From Aliarcobacter cryaerophilus ATCC 43158 (GTDB taxonomy: Bacteria > Campylobacterota > Campylobacteria > Campylobacterales > Arcobacteraceae), in NCBI RefSeq assembly GCF_003660105.1, contig NZ_CP032823.1, positions 1,922,001-1,986,000 on the forward strand: a stretch of 64,000 bases of DNA, written 5' to 3'. A model generated the notes under the pieces. The model was not told the origin of the DNA and made no database searches. It was given only the letters and a program-made list of their open reading frames with translations. Numbering within the stretch: position 1 is the stretch's first letter; each line of letters starts with the position of its first letter. The translations under genes and the position numbers were made by a program. This document shows, piece after piece, positions 1-7,652 of the stretch.

Positions 1-206
1 GTACTTTAGCAAAAGTTGCAAAAGTTTTTGGAGACAATTCTATATCGATAGAAAATATGATGCAAAAATCAAAAAAAGATGAAAAAGCAAACCTACTTTT
101 AACAACTCACACTTGTATTGAAAAAGATATTTTAAAAGCTATAAATGAACTTGAACACTCTCAAGTAGTTCTAAAAAAACCTGCTATGATAAGAATAGAA
201 GATTAA
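1..206 (+). CDS. hom: Homoserine dehydrogenase, C-terminal end (partial)
   Basis: Only the last 67 codons are inside the window. They read in the frame beginning at base 3 and end with TAA at 204-206. The residues resemble the C-terminal ACT-type regulatory region of homoserine dehydrogenase: TLAKVAKVFGDNSISIENM, a later LLLTTHT strand, and a closing KPAMIRIED. The full enzyme reduces aspartate semialdehyde to homoserine in the threonine and methionine pathways. The catalytic part lies to the left of the window, so the name rests on the ACT segment alone. A hairpin overlaps the stop codon, and the next gene converges from the other strand 15 bases away. Confidence 0.75.
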   Translation, partial: TLAKVAKVFGDNSISIENMMQKSKKDEKANLLLTTHTCIEKDILKAINELEHSQVVLKKPAMIRIED

Positions 207-216
207 AATCTTCTAT
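195..216 (+). terminator. Intrinsic terminator of hom
   Basis: A perfect 10-bp inverted repeat (195-204 with 207-216, arm ATAGAAGATT) is followed by CTTTTT. The stem contains the last codons of hom and spans its TAA. The opposite strand lacks a good T-run, so it acts mainly on the plus strand. Confidence 0.7.
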
Positions 217-220
217 CTTT

Positions 221-1123
221 TTAAAAGAATTCATCTTTTAAATCTCTGTTTTTTGAATATATTTTATAAGTTATGTCTTTATAAATAAACTCCAGATAGT
301 TTGCATGAAGCCAAAGTCTACTTGAACCTGTGACTTTAAATCTATCTTCTAAACTTAAAGTTTTATTTAGATAATTTTCTGCATTTACATCATCAATACC
401 ATAAATTGGATCTCCTAAAATTGTATAACCAATTGAGTGAAGATGGACTCTTATTTGATGTTGACGACCTGTTAGCGGGATTACTTCAATAAGTGTCAAA
501 TCTTTTTCTTTATTATATTTAATAGGTTTTATAATAGTAACAGACTCTTTTCCACCCTCTTCTTTTTGACAAGTTTTCATTTTTACACCTATTAAAAGTC
601 CCTCTTTATCAATATTTTTATCTATTTTTATCTCTTTTTCTATTTTTCCACAAACAATAGCAAGATATGATTTATGATATTTTTTATCTTGAAACATCTC
701 TTTTAACTCAATTTCACTCTTTTTATTTTTTCCCACAATTACAAGTCCTGATGTTTCAGCATCTATACGATGAATCAAATTTGCATCCTCTCCAAAATGA
801 AATCTTATTTCATCAAGTAAAGAATAAGGAGTATTTTTTGATATTGGATGAACCATAAGATGAGTTGGTTTATCAAAAATAGCAAAATCTTTAAACTCTA
901 AAAGTGGTTTCAAACCCCTACTAACTCCTTCAAAAACTCCAATAGAAATCTCATCACAATCAATTATTTCACTTGGATTAAAAGCACTCATATCACTTCT
1001 AAAAACTCTTCCTTTTCCTATTAGTTTTTGTGCTATTTTAGGGCTATATCCCAAATCATCTTCAAGAAAAAATTGAATCTTTTTGTCTTTAATTGCTTTG
1101 AATTTTTTAAGTGTAAATGGCAC
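221..1123 (-). CDS. RluA-family RNA pseudouridine synthase
   Basis: A 300-residue protein of the RluA/RluC/RluD superfamily, which converts specific uridines in rRNA or tRNA to pseudouridine. The N-terminal 60 residues resemble an S4-like RNA-binding segment. The catalytic motif HRIDAETSGL lies at about 118-127, with D121 as the expected nucleophile. A second family motif, GRQHQIRVH, occurs at about 220-228, followed by LGDPIYG. The start is GTG at 1123 with GGAG eight bases upstream. It stands alone, divergent from purB and convergent with hom. The target uridine cannot be told from sequence. Confidence 0.88.
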   Translation of the reverse strand: MPFTLKKFKAIKDKKIQFFLEDDLGYSPKIAQKLIGKGRVFRSDMSAFNPSEIIDCDEISIGVFEGVSRGLKPLLEFKDFAIFDKPTHLMVHPISKNTPYSLLDEIRFHFGEDANLIHRIDAETSGLVIVGKNKKSEIELKEMFQDKKYHKSYLAIVCGKIEKEIKIDKNIDKEGLLIGVKMKTCQKEEGGKESVTIIKPIKYNKEKDLTLIEVIPLTGRQHQIRVHLHSIGYTILGDPIYGIDDVNAENYLNKTLSLEDRFKVTGSSRLWLHANYLEFIYKDITYKIYSKNRDLKDEFF

Positions 1124-1195
1124 GTTTTAATCTCCAGTTTTTGTTTGATTTTATATTATTTGGATACAATACAAACTCAAATTTGTTGAAAATAA

Positions 1196-1201
1196 TATAA
1201 T
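1196..1201 (+). promoter_or_regulatory. Candidate -10 element for purB
   Basis: TATAAT lies 35 bases upstream of the purB start in the 112-bp divergent region. No convincing -35 is seen. Epsilon-group sigma70 promoters often depend mainly on the -10, so this remains a plausible but unproven promoter. Confidence 0.4.
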
Positions 1202-1235
1202 AAAAAATATAGAAATATGATTAGAAGGGTATTTT

Positions 1236-2564
1236 ATGGTTGAAAGATATGCAAGAGAAGAGATGAGTTCAAAATGGACTCAAGAAGCAAGATATGCAGC
1301 TTGGCTTGAAGTTGAAAAAGCAGCTGTAAAGGCTTGGAATAAATTGGGTCTTATTCCAGATGAAGATTGTGAAAAAATAGTAAAAAATGCAAAATTTAGT
1401 GTTGAGAGAATTGAAGAGATAGAAGCTATTACAAAACACGATTTAATAGCATTTAATACAAGTGTATCTGAAAGTCTAGGAGCTGAATCACGATGGTTTC
1501 ACTATGGAATGACAAGTTCTGATGCAGTTGATACTGGAGTTGCTTTACAAATGAGAGACTCTTTAGAAATTATCATAAAAGATGTGCAAATGCTTTTAGA
1601 GAGTATCAAAAAAAGAGCAATGGAGCATAAATATACTCTAATGGTTGGAAGAAGCCACGGTATTCATGGAGAGCCAATAACTTTTGGATTAACTCTTGCT
1701 GTTTGGTATGATGAAGTTAAAAGACATCTAAAAAACCTTGAAGAGACTATGGAAGTTATTGCAGTTGGACAAATATCTGGAGCTATGGGGAATTTTGCAC
1801 ATGCGCCACTTGAACTTGAAGAGTACGCAATGGCTGAGCTTGGACTTAAACCAGAACCTTGTTCAAATCAAGTAGTTCACAGAGATAGATACGCAAGACT
1901 TGCTACAACTTTAGCACTTTTAGCTTCAAGTGTAGAAAAATTTGCAGTACAAGTAAGACATCTTCAAAGAACTGAAGTTTATGAAGCTGAGGAGTATTTT
2001 GCAGCTGGGCAAAAAGGAAGTTCTGCAATGCCACACAAAAGAAATCCTATTTTAACTGAAAATATAACTGGACTTGCTAGAATGATTAGAGCTTATGTAA
2101 CTCCAGCTTTAGAAAATGTTGCACTTTGGCATGAAAGAGATATTTCACACTCTTCAACAGAGAGATTCTGGTTACCAGATGCATTTATAACAACAGATTT
2201 TATGCTTCACAGAATGAATAGTGTAATAGCAAATTTAACTGTAATGCCTGAAAATATGATGAAAAACTTAAACTTAACTGGTGGACTTGTATTTTCTCAA
2301 AGAGTTTTACTAGAACTTCCACTAAAAGGTGTTAGCCGTGAAGATGCATACAAAATAGTACAAAGAAATGCTATGAGAGTATGGCAAGAGATACAACAAG
2401 GAAAAGCAACAACAAATGAAAAAGGTGAGAGCCTATATCTTCAATATCTACTTGCAGATGATGAACTTGGTAAATCTTTAAGTGAAAATGAGATTAGAGA
2501 GTGCTTTAATTTTGACTACTATACAAAAAATGTAGAAAAGATTTTCAATAGAGTTTTTAATTAA
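1236..2564 (+). CDS. purB: Adenylosuccinate lyase
   Basis: A 442-residue cytosolic enzyme of the fumarase/aspartase superfamily. It splits SAICAR to AICAR and adenylosuccinate to AMP in purine synthesis, releasing fumarate in both cases. The superfamily signature SSAMPHKRNP lies at about residues 262-271, and the substrate-binding segments TSSDAVDT and GRSHGIHGEP are present in order. Length and motifs fit an intact enzyme. AGAAGG lies before the ATG at 1236. nrdA follows after 13 bases in the same direction, so the three genes purB-nrdA-nrdB may be cotranscribed, linking purine and deoxynucleotide supply. Confidence 0.97.
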   Translation: MVERYAREEMSSKWTQEARYAAWLEVEKAAVKAWNKLGLIPDEDCEKIVKNAKFSVERIEEIEAITKHDLIAFNTSVSESLGAESRWFHYGMTSSDAVDTGVALQMRDSLEIIIKDVQMLLESIKKRAMEHKYTLMVGRSHGIHGEPITFGLTLAVWYDEVKRHLKNLEETMEVIAVGQISGAMGNFAHAPLELEEYAMAELGLKPEPCSNQVVHRDRYARLATTLALLASSVEKFAVQVRHLQRTEVYEAEEYFAAGQKGSSAMPHKRNPILTENITGLARMIRAYVTPALENVALWHERDISHSSTERFWLPDAFITTDFMLHRMNSVIANLTVMPENMMKNLNLTGGLVFSQRVLLELPLKGVSREDAYKIVQRNAMRVWQEIQQGKATTNEKGESLYLQYLLADDELGKSLSENEIRECFNFDYYTKNVEKIFNRVFN

Positions 2565-2577
2565 TAGGGGATTTTAA

Positions 2578-4962
2578 ATGACAATAATGATTCAAAAAAG
2601 AAATGGGCGAAAAGAGGTTTTGGATATTACAAAAATCCAAAAAATGACTATTGAAGCAACTGCAGGACTTGACGGAGTTAGTCAAAGTGAATTAGAACTT
2701 GACTCTCATATAAAATTTATTGATGGAATGAATTCAAGTGATATTCAAGATGCTTTAATAAAAACAGCGGTTGAAAAAATTGATATTGATGTTCCAAATT
2801 GGACTTTTGTTGCAGCTAGACTTTTTTTATATGATTTATATCATAGAGTTGGAATTGCAACTTATGGAGTAAAAGGTGAGGCTTACAGACATTTAAAAGA
2901 GTATATTAAATTTGGTATAGACGCGGGAAGAATTATTCCAAACTTGGCAAATGGTTATGATTTAGATGATTTAAACTCTTACATAAAACAAGAGAGAGAC
3001 TTTTTATTTAATTATCTTGGAATTAAAACTCTATACGATAGATATTTACTAAAAAATAGTAAAGGTGAACCAATAGAGTTGCCACAACAAATGTTTATGG
3101 CTATTGCTATGTTTTTAGCTCAAAATGAAGAGAAAAAACAAGAAAAAGCAAAAGAGTTTTATGATGTTATCTCTAAATTTGAAGTAATGCTTGCAACTCC
3201 AACATTAAGTAATGCTAGAACAAATAGACATCAGCTTAGTTCTTGTTATATAGGCTCAAGTCCTGATAATATAGAAGGTATTTTTGACGGATATAAAGAA
3301 ATGGCACTATTATCTAAATATGGTGGTGGAATTGGATGGGATTGGAATCAAATAAGAAGCCTTGGTGGTTCTATTGATGGTCATAAAAGTGCTGCTGGTG
3401 GAACTGTACCATTTTTAAAAATCACAAATGATATTGCAATTGCAGTTGATCAATTAGGTACAAGAAAAGGTGCAATTGCAGTCTATCTTGAGCCTTGGCA
3501 TATGGATATTATGGATTTTATTGATTTAAAGAAAAATAGTGGAGAAGAAAGACGAAGAGCTCACGATTTATTTCCAGCACTATGGATAAGTGACTTATTT
3601 ATGGAGAGAGTTTTAGAAGACTCTCATTGGACACTATTTGACCCTGTTGAAGTAAAAGATTTAAGTGAATCTTTTGGTGAAGAATTCACAGCAAAATATA
3701 TAGCTTATGAAAACAGTGATAGTGTTACAAAAAATAGAATAAAAGCAAAAGATTTATGGAAAAAAATCTTAACTTCATATTTTGAAAGTGGAAGTCCATT
3801 TTTATGCTTCAAAGATAGTGCAAATAAAGCAAATCCAAATCCACATGCAGGACATATAAGAAGTTCAAATCTTTGTACAGAAATTTTTCAAAATACAAAT
3901 CCAAATCACTATAAAATAAAAGTAGAGTTTGAAGATGGTACTATCAAAACTTTTGAAGAGGAAGATTTAGTGGTAGTTGATGGTGGAATTATAAAAAAAG
4001 CAAATAAAGTAACTGCACTTGACAGTATAAATGGTAAAAAAATATTTATAGTTGAAAAACAAAAAATAGATGGAGATACTGCTGTTTGTAATCTTGCAAG
4101 TATAAACTTATCAAGAATAAATACAAGTGAAGATATAAAAAGAGTTGTGCCAATAGCTGTAAATATGCTTGACAATGTGATTGATTTAAATTTTTATCCA
4201 TTAAGAAAAGTAAAAGCTACAAACTTAAAATCAAGAGCAATTGGTCTTGGAGTTATGGGGGAAGCTGAGATGTTGGCAAACAGTAAAATATCTTGGGGAA
4301 GTAATGAGCATTTTAAAAAAATAGATGAGCTTATGGAATGTATTTCATACAATACTATTTTATCAAGTTCAAATTTGGCAATAGAAAAAGGCTCTTACCC
4401 TACTTTTGATGGTTCAAATTGGAGTAAAGGAATTATGCCACACGACCACACTCCACAAGCTGTAAATGCTATAGTAAATAAAGATTTATTTGATAACTCT
4501 TGTGATTGGGAGTTCTTACGAGAAAAAGTAAAAAAAGATGGTATGAGAAATGGTTACCTAATGGCTATTGCTCCAACATCATCTATCTCTATTTTAGTTG
4601 GAACAACGCAAGCTATTGAGCCTGTTTATAAAAGAAAATGGTTTGAAGAAAATCTAAGTGGTCTAATTCCAGTAGTAGCTCCAAAACTAAGCCCAGACAC
4701 TTGGTCTTTTTATACTCCTGCATTTGAAATAGACCAACTTCAAGTTGTAAAAGCAGCAGCAATAAGACAAAAATGGATAGACCAAGGACAATCAACAAAT
4801 ATATTTATGAGTTTAGATAAAGCAAGTGGAAAATACCTACATGAAATTTATACTCTAGCTTGGAAACTAGGTCTTAAATCAACATATTATTTAAGAAGTC
4901 AAAGTCCAGAAGCAAAAAATGATGTTGAAGATAGAAGTATGGAGTGTGCTGGCTGCCAGTAA
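2578..4962 (+). CDS. nrdA: Class Ia ribonucleoside-diphosphate reductase, alpha subunit
   Basis: The 794-residue catalytic subunit of aerobic ribonucleotide reductase, which reduces NDPs to dNDPs. An ATP-cone occupies about residues 1-90. Cysteines aligning with the E. coli set are C223 (SSCYIG), C433 (NLCTEI, the thiyl-radical site) and C504 (AVCNLASINL). The C-terminal CAGC pair that accepts electrons from thioredoxin or glutaredoxin is intact. Between C433 and C504 lie about 70 residues, against 23 in E. coli, so roughly 48 extra residues are inserted there (see findings). The gene starts 13 bases after purB with GGGG as ribosome-binding site, and nrdB follows after 49 bases. Confidence 0.96.
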   Translation: MTIMIQKRNGRKEVLDITKIQKMTIEATAGLDGVSQSELELDSHIKFIDGMNSSDIQDALIKTAVEKIDIDVPNWTFVAARLFLYDLYHRVGIATYGVKGEAYRHLKEYIKFGIDAGRIIPNLANGYDLDDLNSYIKQERDFLFNYLGIKTLYDRYLLKNSKGEPIELPQQMFMAIAMFLAQNEEKKQEKAKEFYDVISKFEVMLATPTLSNARTNRHQLSSCYIGSSPDNIEGIFDGYKEMALLSKYGGGIGWDWNQIRSLGGSIDGHKSAAGGTVPFLKITNDIAIAVDQLGTRKGAIAVYLEPWHMDIMDFIDLKKNSGEERRRAHDLFPALWISDLFMERVLEDSHWTLFDPVEVKDLSESFGEEFTAKYIAYENSDSVTKNRIKAKDLWKKILTSYFESGSPFLCFKDSANKANPNPHAGHIRSSNLCTEIFQNTNPNHYKIKVEFEDGTIKTFEEEDLVVVDGGIIKKANKVTALDSINGKKIFIVEKQKIDGDTAVCNLASINLSRINTSEDIKRVVPIAVNMLDNVIDLNFYPLRKVKATNLKSRAIGLGVMGEAEMLANSKISWGSNEHFKKIDELMECISYNTILSSSNLAIEKGSYPTFDGSNWSKGIMPHDHTPQAVNAIVNKDLFDNSCDWEFLREKVKKDGMRNGYLMAIAPTSSISILVGTTQAIEPVYKRKWFEENLSGLIPVVAPKLSPDTWSFYTPAFEIDQLQVVKAAAIRQKWIDQGQSTNIFMSLDKASGKYLHEIYTLAWKLGLKSTYYLRSQSPEAKNDVEDRSMECAGCQ

Positions 4963-5011
4963 AATCAAATTAAAAATAAAAATATAAAATTACTAGCATA
5001 CAAGGAATGAA

Positions 5012-6034
5012 ATGGAAAGAAAAACTATATATAACCCTGATTCTAAAGAGAGTTTAAACGAAAGAAGAGTTTTTGGTGGAAACTCTGATGGTATGATAAA
5101 TTTTACAAAAATGAAATACCAATGGGCATTAAATCTTTGGGACACAATGGAAGCAAATACTTGGTTTCCAAGAGAAGTTCAAATGACTCAAGATGCAAAA
5201 GATTATAAGTATTTAACGCAACCAGAAAAAAGAATGTACGATTTAGTATTAAGTCAATTAATCTTTATGGATTCTTTACAAACAAATAATCTAATGGATA
5301 ATATAAATCCATATATAACTGCACCTGAGATAAATGCTTGTCTAAGCAGACAATCTTATGAAGAAGCAAATCATAGTAAATCTTATGCTGTAATGGTTGA
5401 GAGTATTTCTGATAATACAGATTTAATCTATGATATGTGGAAAACAGATGTTAAATTAAGAGAAAAAAATACTTATATTGCTGGAGTTTATGAAGATTTA
5501 TCAAATGGGGAATTAACTGATGAAAAACTACTTTTAGCACTTTTTGCTAATCAAATTTTAGAAGGATTATATTTTTATGCTGGATTTGCAGCAATTTATG
5601 CTCTTGGTAAAAGTGGAAAAATGCTTGGAAGCTCTCAAATGATTAGATTTATTCAAAGAGATGAAGTAACACATCTTTTACTTTTTCAAAATATGATAAA
5701 TAGTGTAAGAAAAGAGCGACCTGAACTTTTTACAGTAGAACTTGAAGAGACTGTAAGAACTATGTTTAGGAAAGCTGTTGAACTTGAATCATCTTGGGGA
5801 GCATATATTACTCAAGGTCAGATTTTAGGTTTTACAGATTCAATAATTACACAATATATTCAATATCTTGCAGATAAAAGATTAGACGCAGTTGGATATA
5901 AACCAGAGTACAATGTAAAACACCCTATTCCATGGGTAGATGGATATGCAAGTTTCAATGACCAAAGAACAAACTTCTTTGAAGGAAATGTAGTAAACTA
6001 CTCAAAAGGTAGTATAGATTTTGATGATTTCTAA
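5012..6034 (+). CDS. nrdB: Class Ia ribonucleoside-diphosphate reductase, beta subunit
   Basis: The 340-residue radical-generating subunit. Residues that align with the E. coli di-iron ligands are D87, E118, H121, E184, E218 and H221. The radical tyrosine is kept as Y125 (HSKSY), so this looks like a tyrosyl-radical enzyme and not the tyrosine-lacking Chlamydia type. The acidic, aromatic tail ending DFDDF is the usual peptide that docks on NrdA. AAGGAATGAA precedes the ATG at 5012. It pairs with nrdA just upstream. Confidence 0.96.
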   Translation: MERKTIYNPDSKESLNERRVFGGNSDGMINFTKMKYQWALNLWDTMEANTWFPREVQMTQDAKDYKYLTQPEKRMYDLVLSQLIFMDSLQTNNLMDNINPYITAPEINACLSRQSYEEANHSKSYAVMVESISDNTDLIYDMWKTDVKLREKNTYIAGVYEDLSNGELTDEKLLLALFANQILEGLYFYAGFAAIYALGKSGKMLGSSQMIRFIQRDEVTHLLLFQNMINSVRKERPELFTVELEETVRTMFRKAVELESSWGAYITQGQILGFTDSIITQYIQYLADKRLDAVGYKPEYNVKHPIPWVDGYASFNDQRTNFFEGNVVNYSKGSIDFDDF

Positions 6035-6055
6035 AATTTAGCAATAAAAAAAGAT

Positions 6056-6066
6056 GGGGGGGGGGG
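6056..6066 (+). repeat. Poly-G tract of 11 bases (candidate phase-variable tract)
   Basis: Eleven consecutive G residues sit between ATG at 6054 and ATG at 6072, right at the 5' end of the OmpA-domain gene. It is the only such G-run noticed in this AT-rich window. Long G-tracts are known slippage sites in Campylobacter and relatives. Confidence 0.85.
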
Positions 6067-6071
6067 ACAAA

Positions 6072-7061
6072 ATGTCAATTTTTATGAAGATTTTTATTTT
6101 ACTGATTTTATTTGTATCTTTAAACATAGTTTCTATATATACTTTTAGTTATGAAGATTATTTTACAAATAAAAAAGAAGATATAGAACTAAAAGATAAA
6201 AAAGGTATCTTTAAGTTCTTTAGTGAAGATTTCTTCAAAAAAGTTGGTTATAAACCATCTGAATTTATTATTTCTAAAAATAATAATCTTTTATTTCTAA
6301 GTGGTACATTTTCAAGTGATGAAGTTGCAAAACAAGTTCTTGATTTCTTAAAAATAAATGCCACTCAAGATATTAATATTTTAGAAAATAGTGAGGTTAG
6401 CAAAGATTTATTAAGACAAATTTCTGAACTTACTCAACTTCTAAAAGATAATTTTGAAAATGGTTCAAAAATAATCTTTGATGGAAATAGATTGCTCCTA
6501 GAAGGTGAATTAAAAAATAATAATCATAAAGATTTAATAACAACTGTTATATCAAAAATAGATAAATATGAAATACAAACTAATATTTATGAAAAAAAAG
6601 AGAATCTAATTGATTTAAATAAAAATAATGTTACAAAAAATGAAAATTTTGATGAAATAGAACAAAATAGTGAGCAAAAAGATAAAGTATTATCAAAAGA
6701 TAATGTACAATCTATTATTAATAATATTTTTATAACAGATAAAATTTCTTTTGAAAGAAGAAGCGTAGAACCAACAGAAAAATCAAAAATTCTTATAGAA
6801 AAGCTTAGTAATGTTTTAAAACAAAATACTAACTTTACTATAGAAATTGGTGGACACACAGATTCAAGGGGAAATAAAGAGCTAAATAAAAAAATATCTC
6901 AAGATAGAGCAAATAGAGTAAAAGAGATTTTAGAGAGCTTTGGTATTGATAAAAATAGAATTAAAGCAGTTGGATATGGAAATGAACGACCAATTGCACA
7001 AGATGATGAAAATGGATTGTCAGAAATAAACAGAAGAGTAGAATTTATTATAGGGGATTAA
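6072..7061 (+). CDS. OmpA-family protein with BON-like repeats
   Basis: An envelope protein of 329 residues. A hydrophobic N-terminal segment (about residues 5-22) is a signal anchor. Two segments at about 50-90 and 115-160 look like BON-type folds (NNLLFLSGTF and GNRLLLEGEL). The C-terminal OmpA/MotB-type peptidoglycan-binding domain covers about 220-325, with the GGHTDSRG motif and NRRVEFII ending. The start is ATG 6072. An in-frame ATG at 6054 exists only because the intervening G-tract has 11 bases, and the tract itself supplies the purine-rich leader five bases before 6072. It follows nrdB closely and precedes a helix-hairpin-helix protein by four bases, probably as a pair. Its precise role is unknown. 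Confidence 0.8.
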   Translation: MSIFMKIFILLILFVSLNIVSIYTFSYEDYFTNKKEDIELKDKKGIFKFFSEDFFKKVGYKPSEFIISKNNNLLFLSGTFSSDEVAKQVLDFLKINATQDINILENSEVSKDLLRQISELTQLLKDNFENGSKIIFDGNRLLLEGELKNNNHKDLITTVISKIDKYEIQTNIYEKKENLIDLNKNNVTKNENFDEIEQNSEQKDKVLSKDNVQSIINNIFITDKISFERRSVEPTEKSKILIEKLSNVLKQNTNFTIEIGGHTDSRGNKELNKKISQDRANRVKEILESFGIDKNRIKAVGYGNERPIAQDDENGLSEINRRVEFIIGD

Positions 7062-7065
7062 TAAT

Positions 7066-7566
7066 ATGCTAGTAGAAATCGCACAATATATTGTTATAAA
7101 TTTATCAGTTGCATTTATTTTAGGTTTAGTTGTTGGTTATATTATAGGAAAAGGGAATAAAGAGAAATTTAACTCTATACAAAGTATTAAAAATAGGGAT
7201 ACAAATATTATCGAGAAGAATAGGTTTAAAATAAATCCTATTTTCAATAAAAGTGCTAGTTTAGACTTCAAGCCAATGGTTTTAAGCTCATCAAATAAAA
7301 AAGATAATCTTAAAAAAATAAAAGGTATTGATGAAGATATAGAAAATGAACTATTTAAACTTGGAATTTATCATTTTGAACAAATATCAATTTGGTCTAC
7401 TAAAAATGCAGAATGGATAGAAAATTTTTTAAATCTTCCAAACTATGTACGAGCAAACCAATGGGTTGAGCAAGCAAAAATACTAAAAACAGGAAGAGAA
7501 ACGAACTATAGTCAAAAGCTTTTAGATGAATCAACTGATGATAATATAGATTTAGATACAAAATAG
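7066..7566 (+). CDS. Membrane-anchored helix-hairpin-helix protein
   Basis: 166 residues with one transmembrane helix at about 9-28 ending in a glycine-rich turn (VVGYIIGKG). At about 82-145 there is a helix-hairpin-helix-like segment (LKKIKGIDEDIENELFKLG, then YHFEQISIW and NQWVEQAK). This segment resembles the small domain often found at the end of NADH dehydrogenase-associated and other epsilon membrane proteins. Its function there is not established. AGGGGATTA precedes the ATG, four bases after the OmpA-family gene, so the two are very likely cotranslated. It could recognise nucleic acid or a protein partner at the membrane, but the sequence does not decide. Confidence 0.65.
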   Translation: MLVEIAQYIVINLSVAFILGLVVGYIIGKGNKEKFNSIQSIKNRDTNIIEKNRFKINPIFNKSASLDFKPMVLSSSNKKDNLKKIKGIDEDIENELFKLGIYHFEQISIWSTKNAEWIENFLNLPNYVRANQWVEQAKILKTGRETNYSQKLLDESTDDNIDLDTK

Positions 7567-7592
7567 TAAATTCCAAAATCTTATTAAAAATA

Positions 7593-7622
7593 TCACACTT
7601 CATCACTCTTTTAAAATATAAT
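7593..7622 (+). promoter_or_regulatory. Direct-repeat operator and -10 upstream of the TonB-receptor operon
   Basis: TCACACT at 7593-7599, three bases TCA, then a degenerate second half TCACTCT at 7603-7609. Seven bases later comes TATAAT at 7617-7622. The same arrangement occurs at 12288 and 12750. A 10-bp repeat period over the -35 region is typical for OmpR-type regulators. The gene starts 30 bases after the -10. Confidence 0.7.
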
Positions 7623-7652
7623 ATTAAAAAATCATTATTTAGGTGAATAAAA

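Noticed and set aside
667-858. Short plus-strand frame antisense to the RluA-type gene
   Set aside because: It lies wholly within a conserved gene on the other strand and has no ribosome site or recognisable product.
2143-2160. A TCACACTCTTC string in purB resembling the operator half-site
   Set aside because: It is a single half-site inside coding sequence, without a second half or a -10 at the right spacing.
3892-4083. Active intein in NrdA
   Set aside because: The insert is only about 48 residues and lacks the N-terminal Cys/Ser and the C-terminal HN-C/S splice motif, so self-splicing is not expected.
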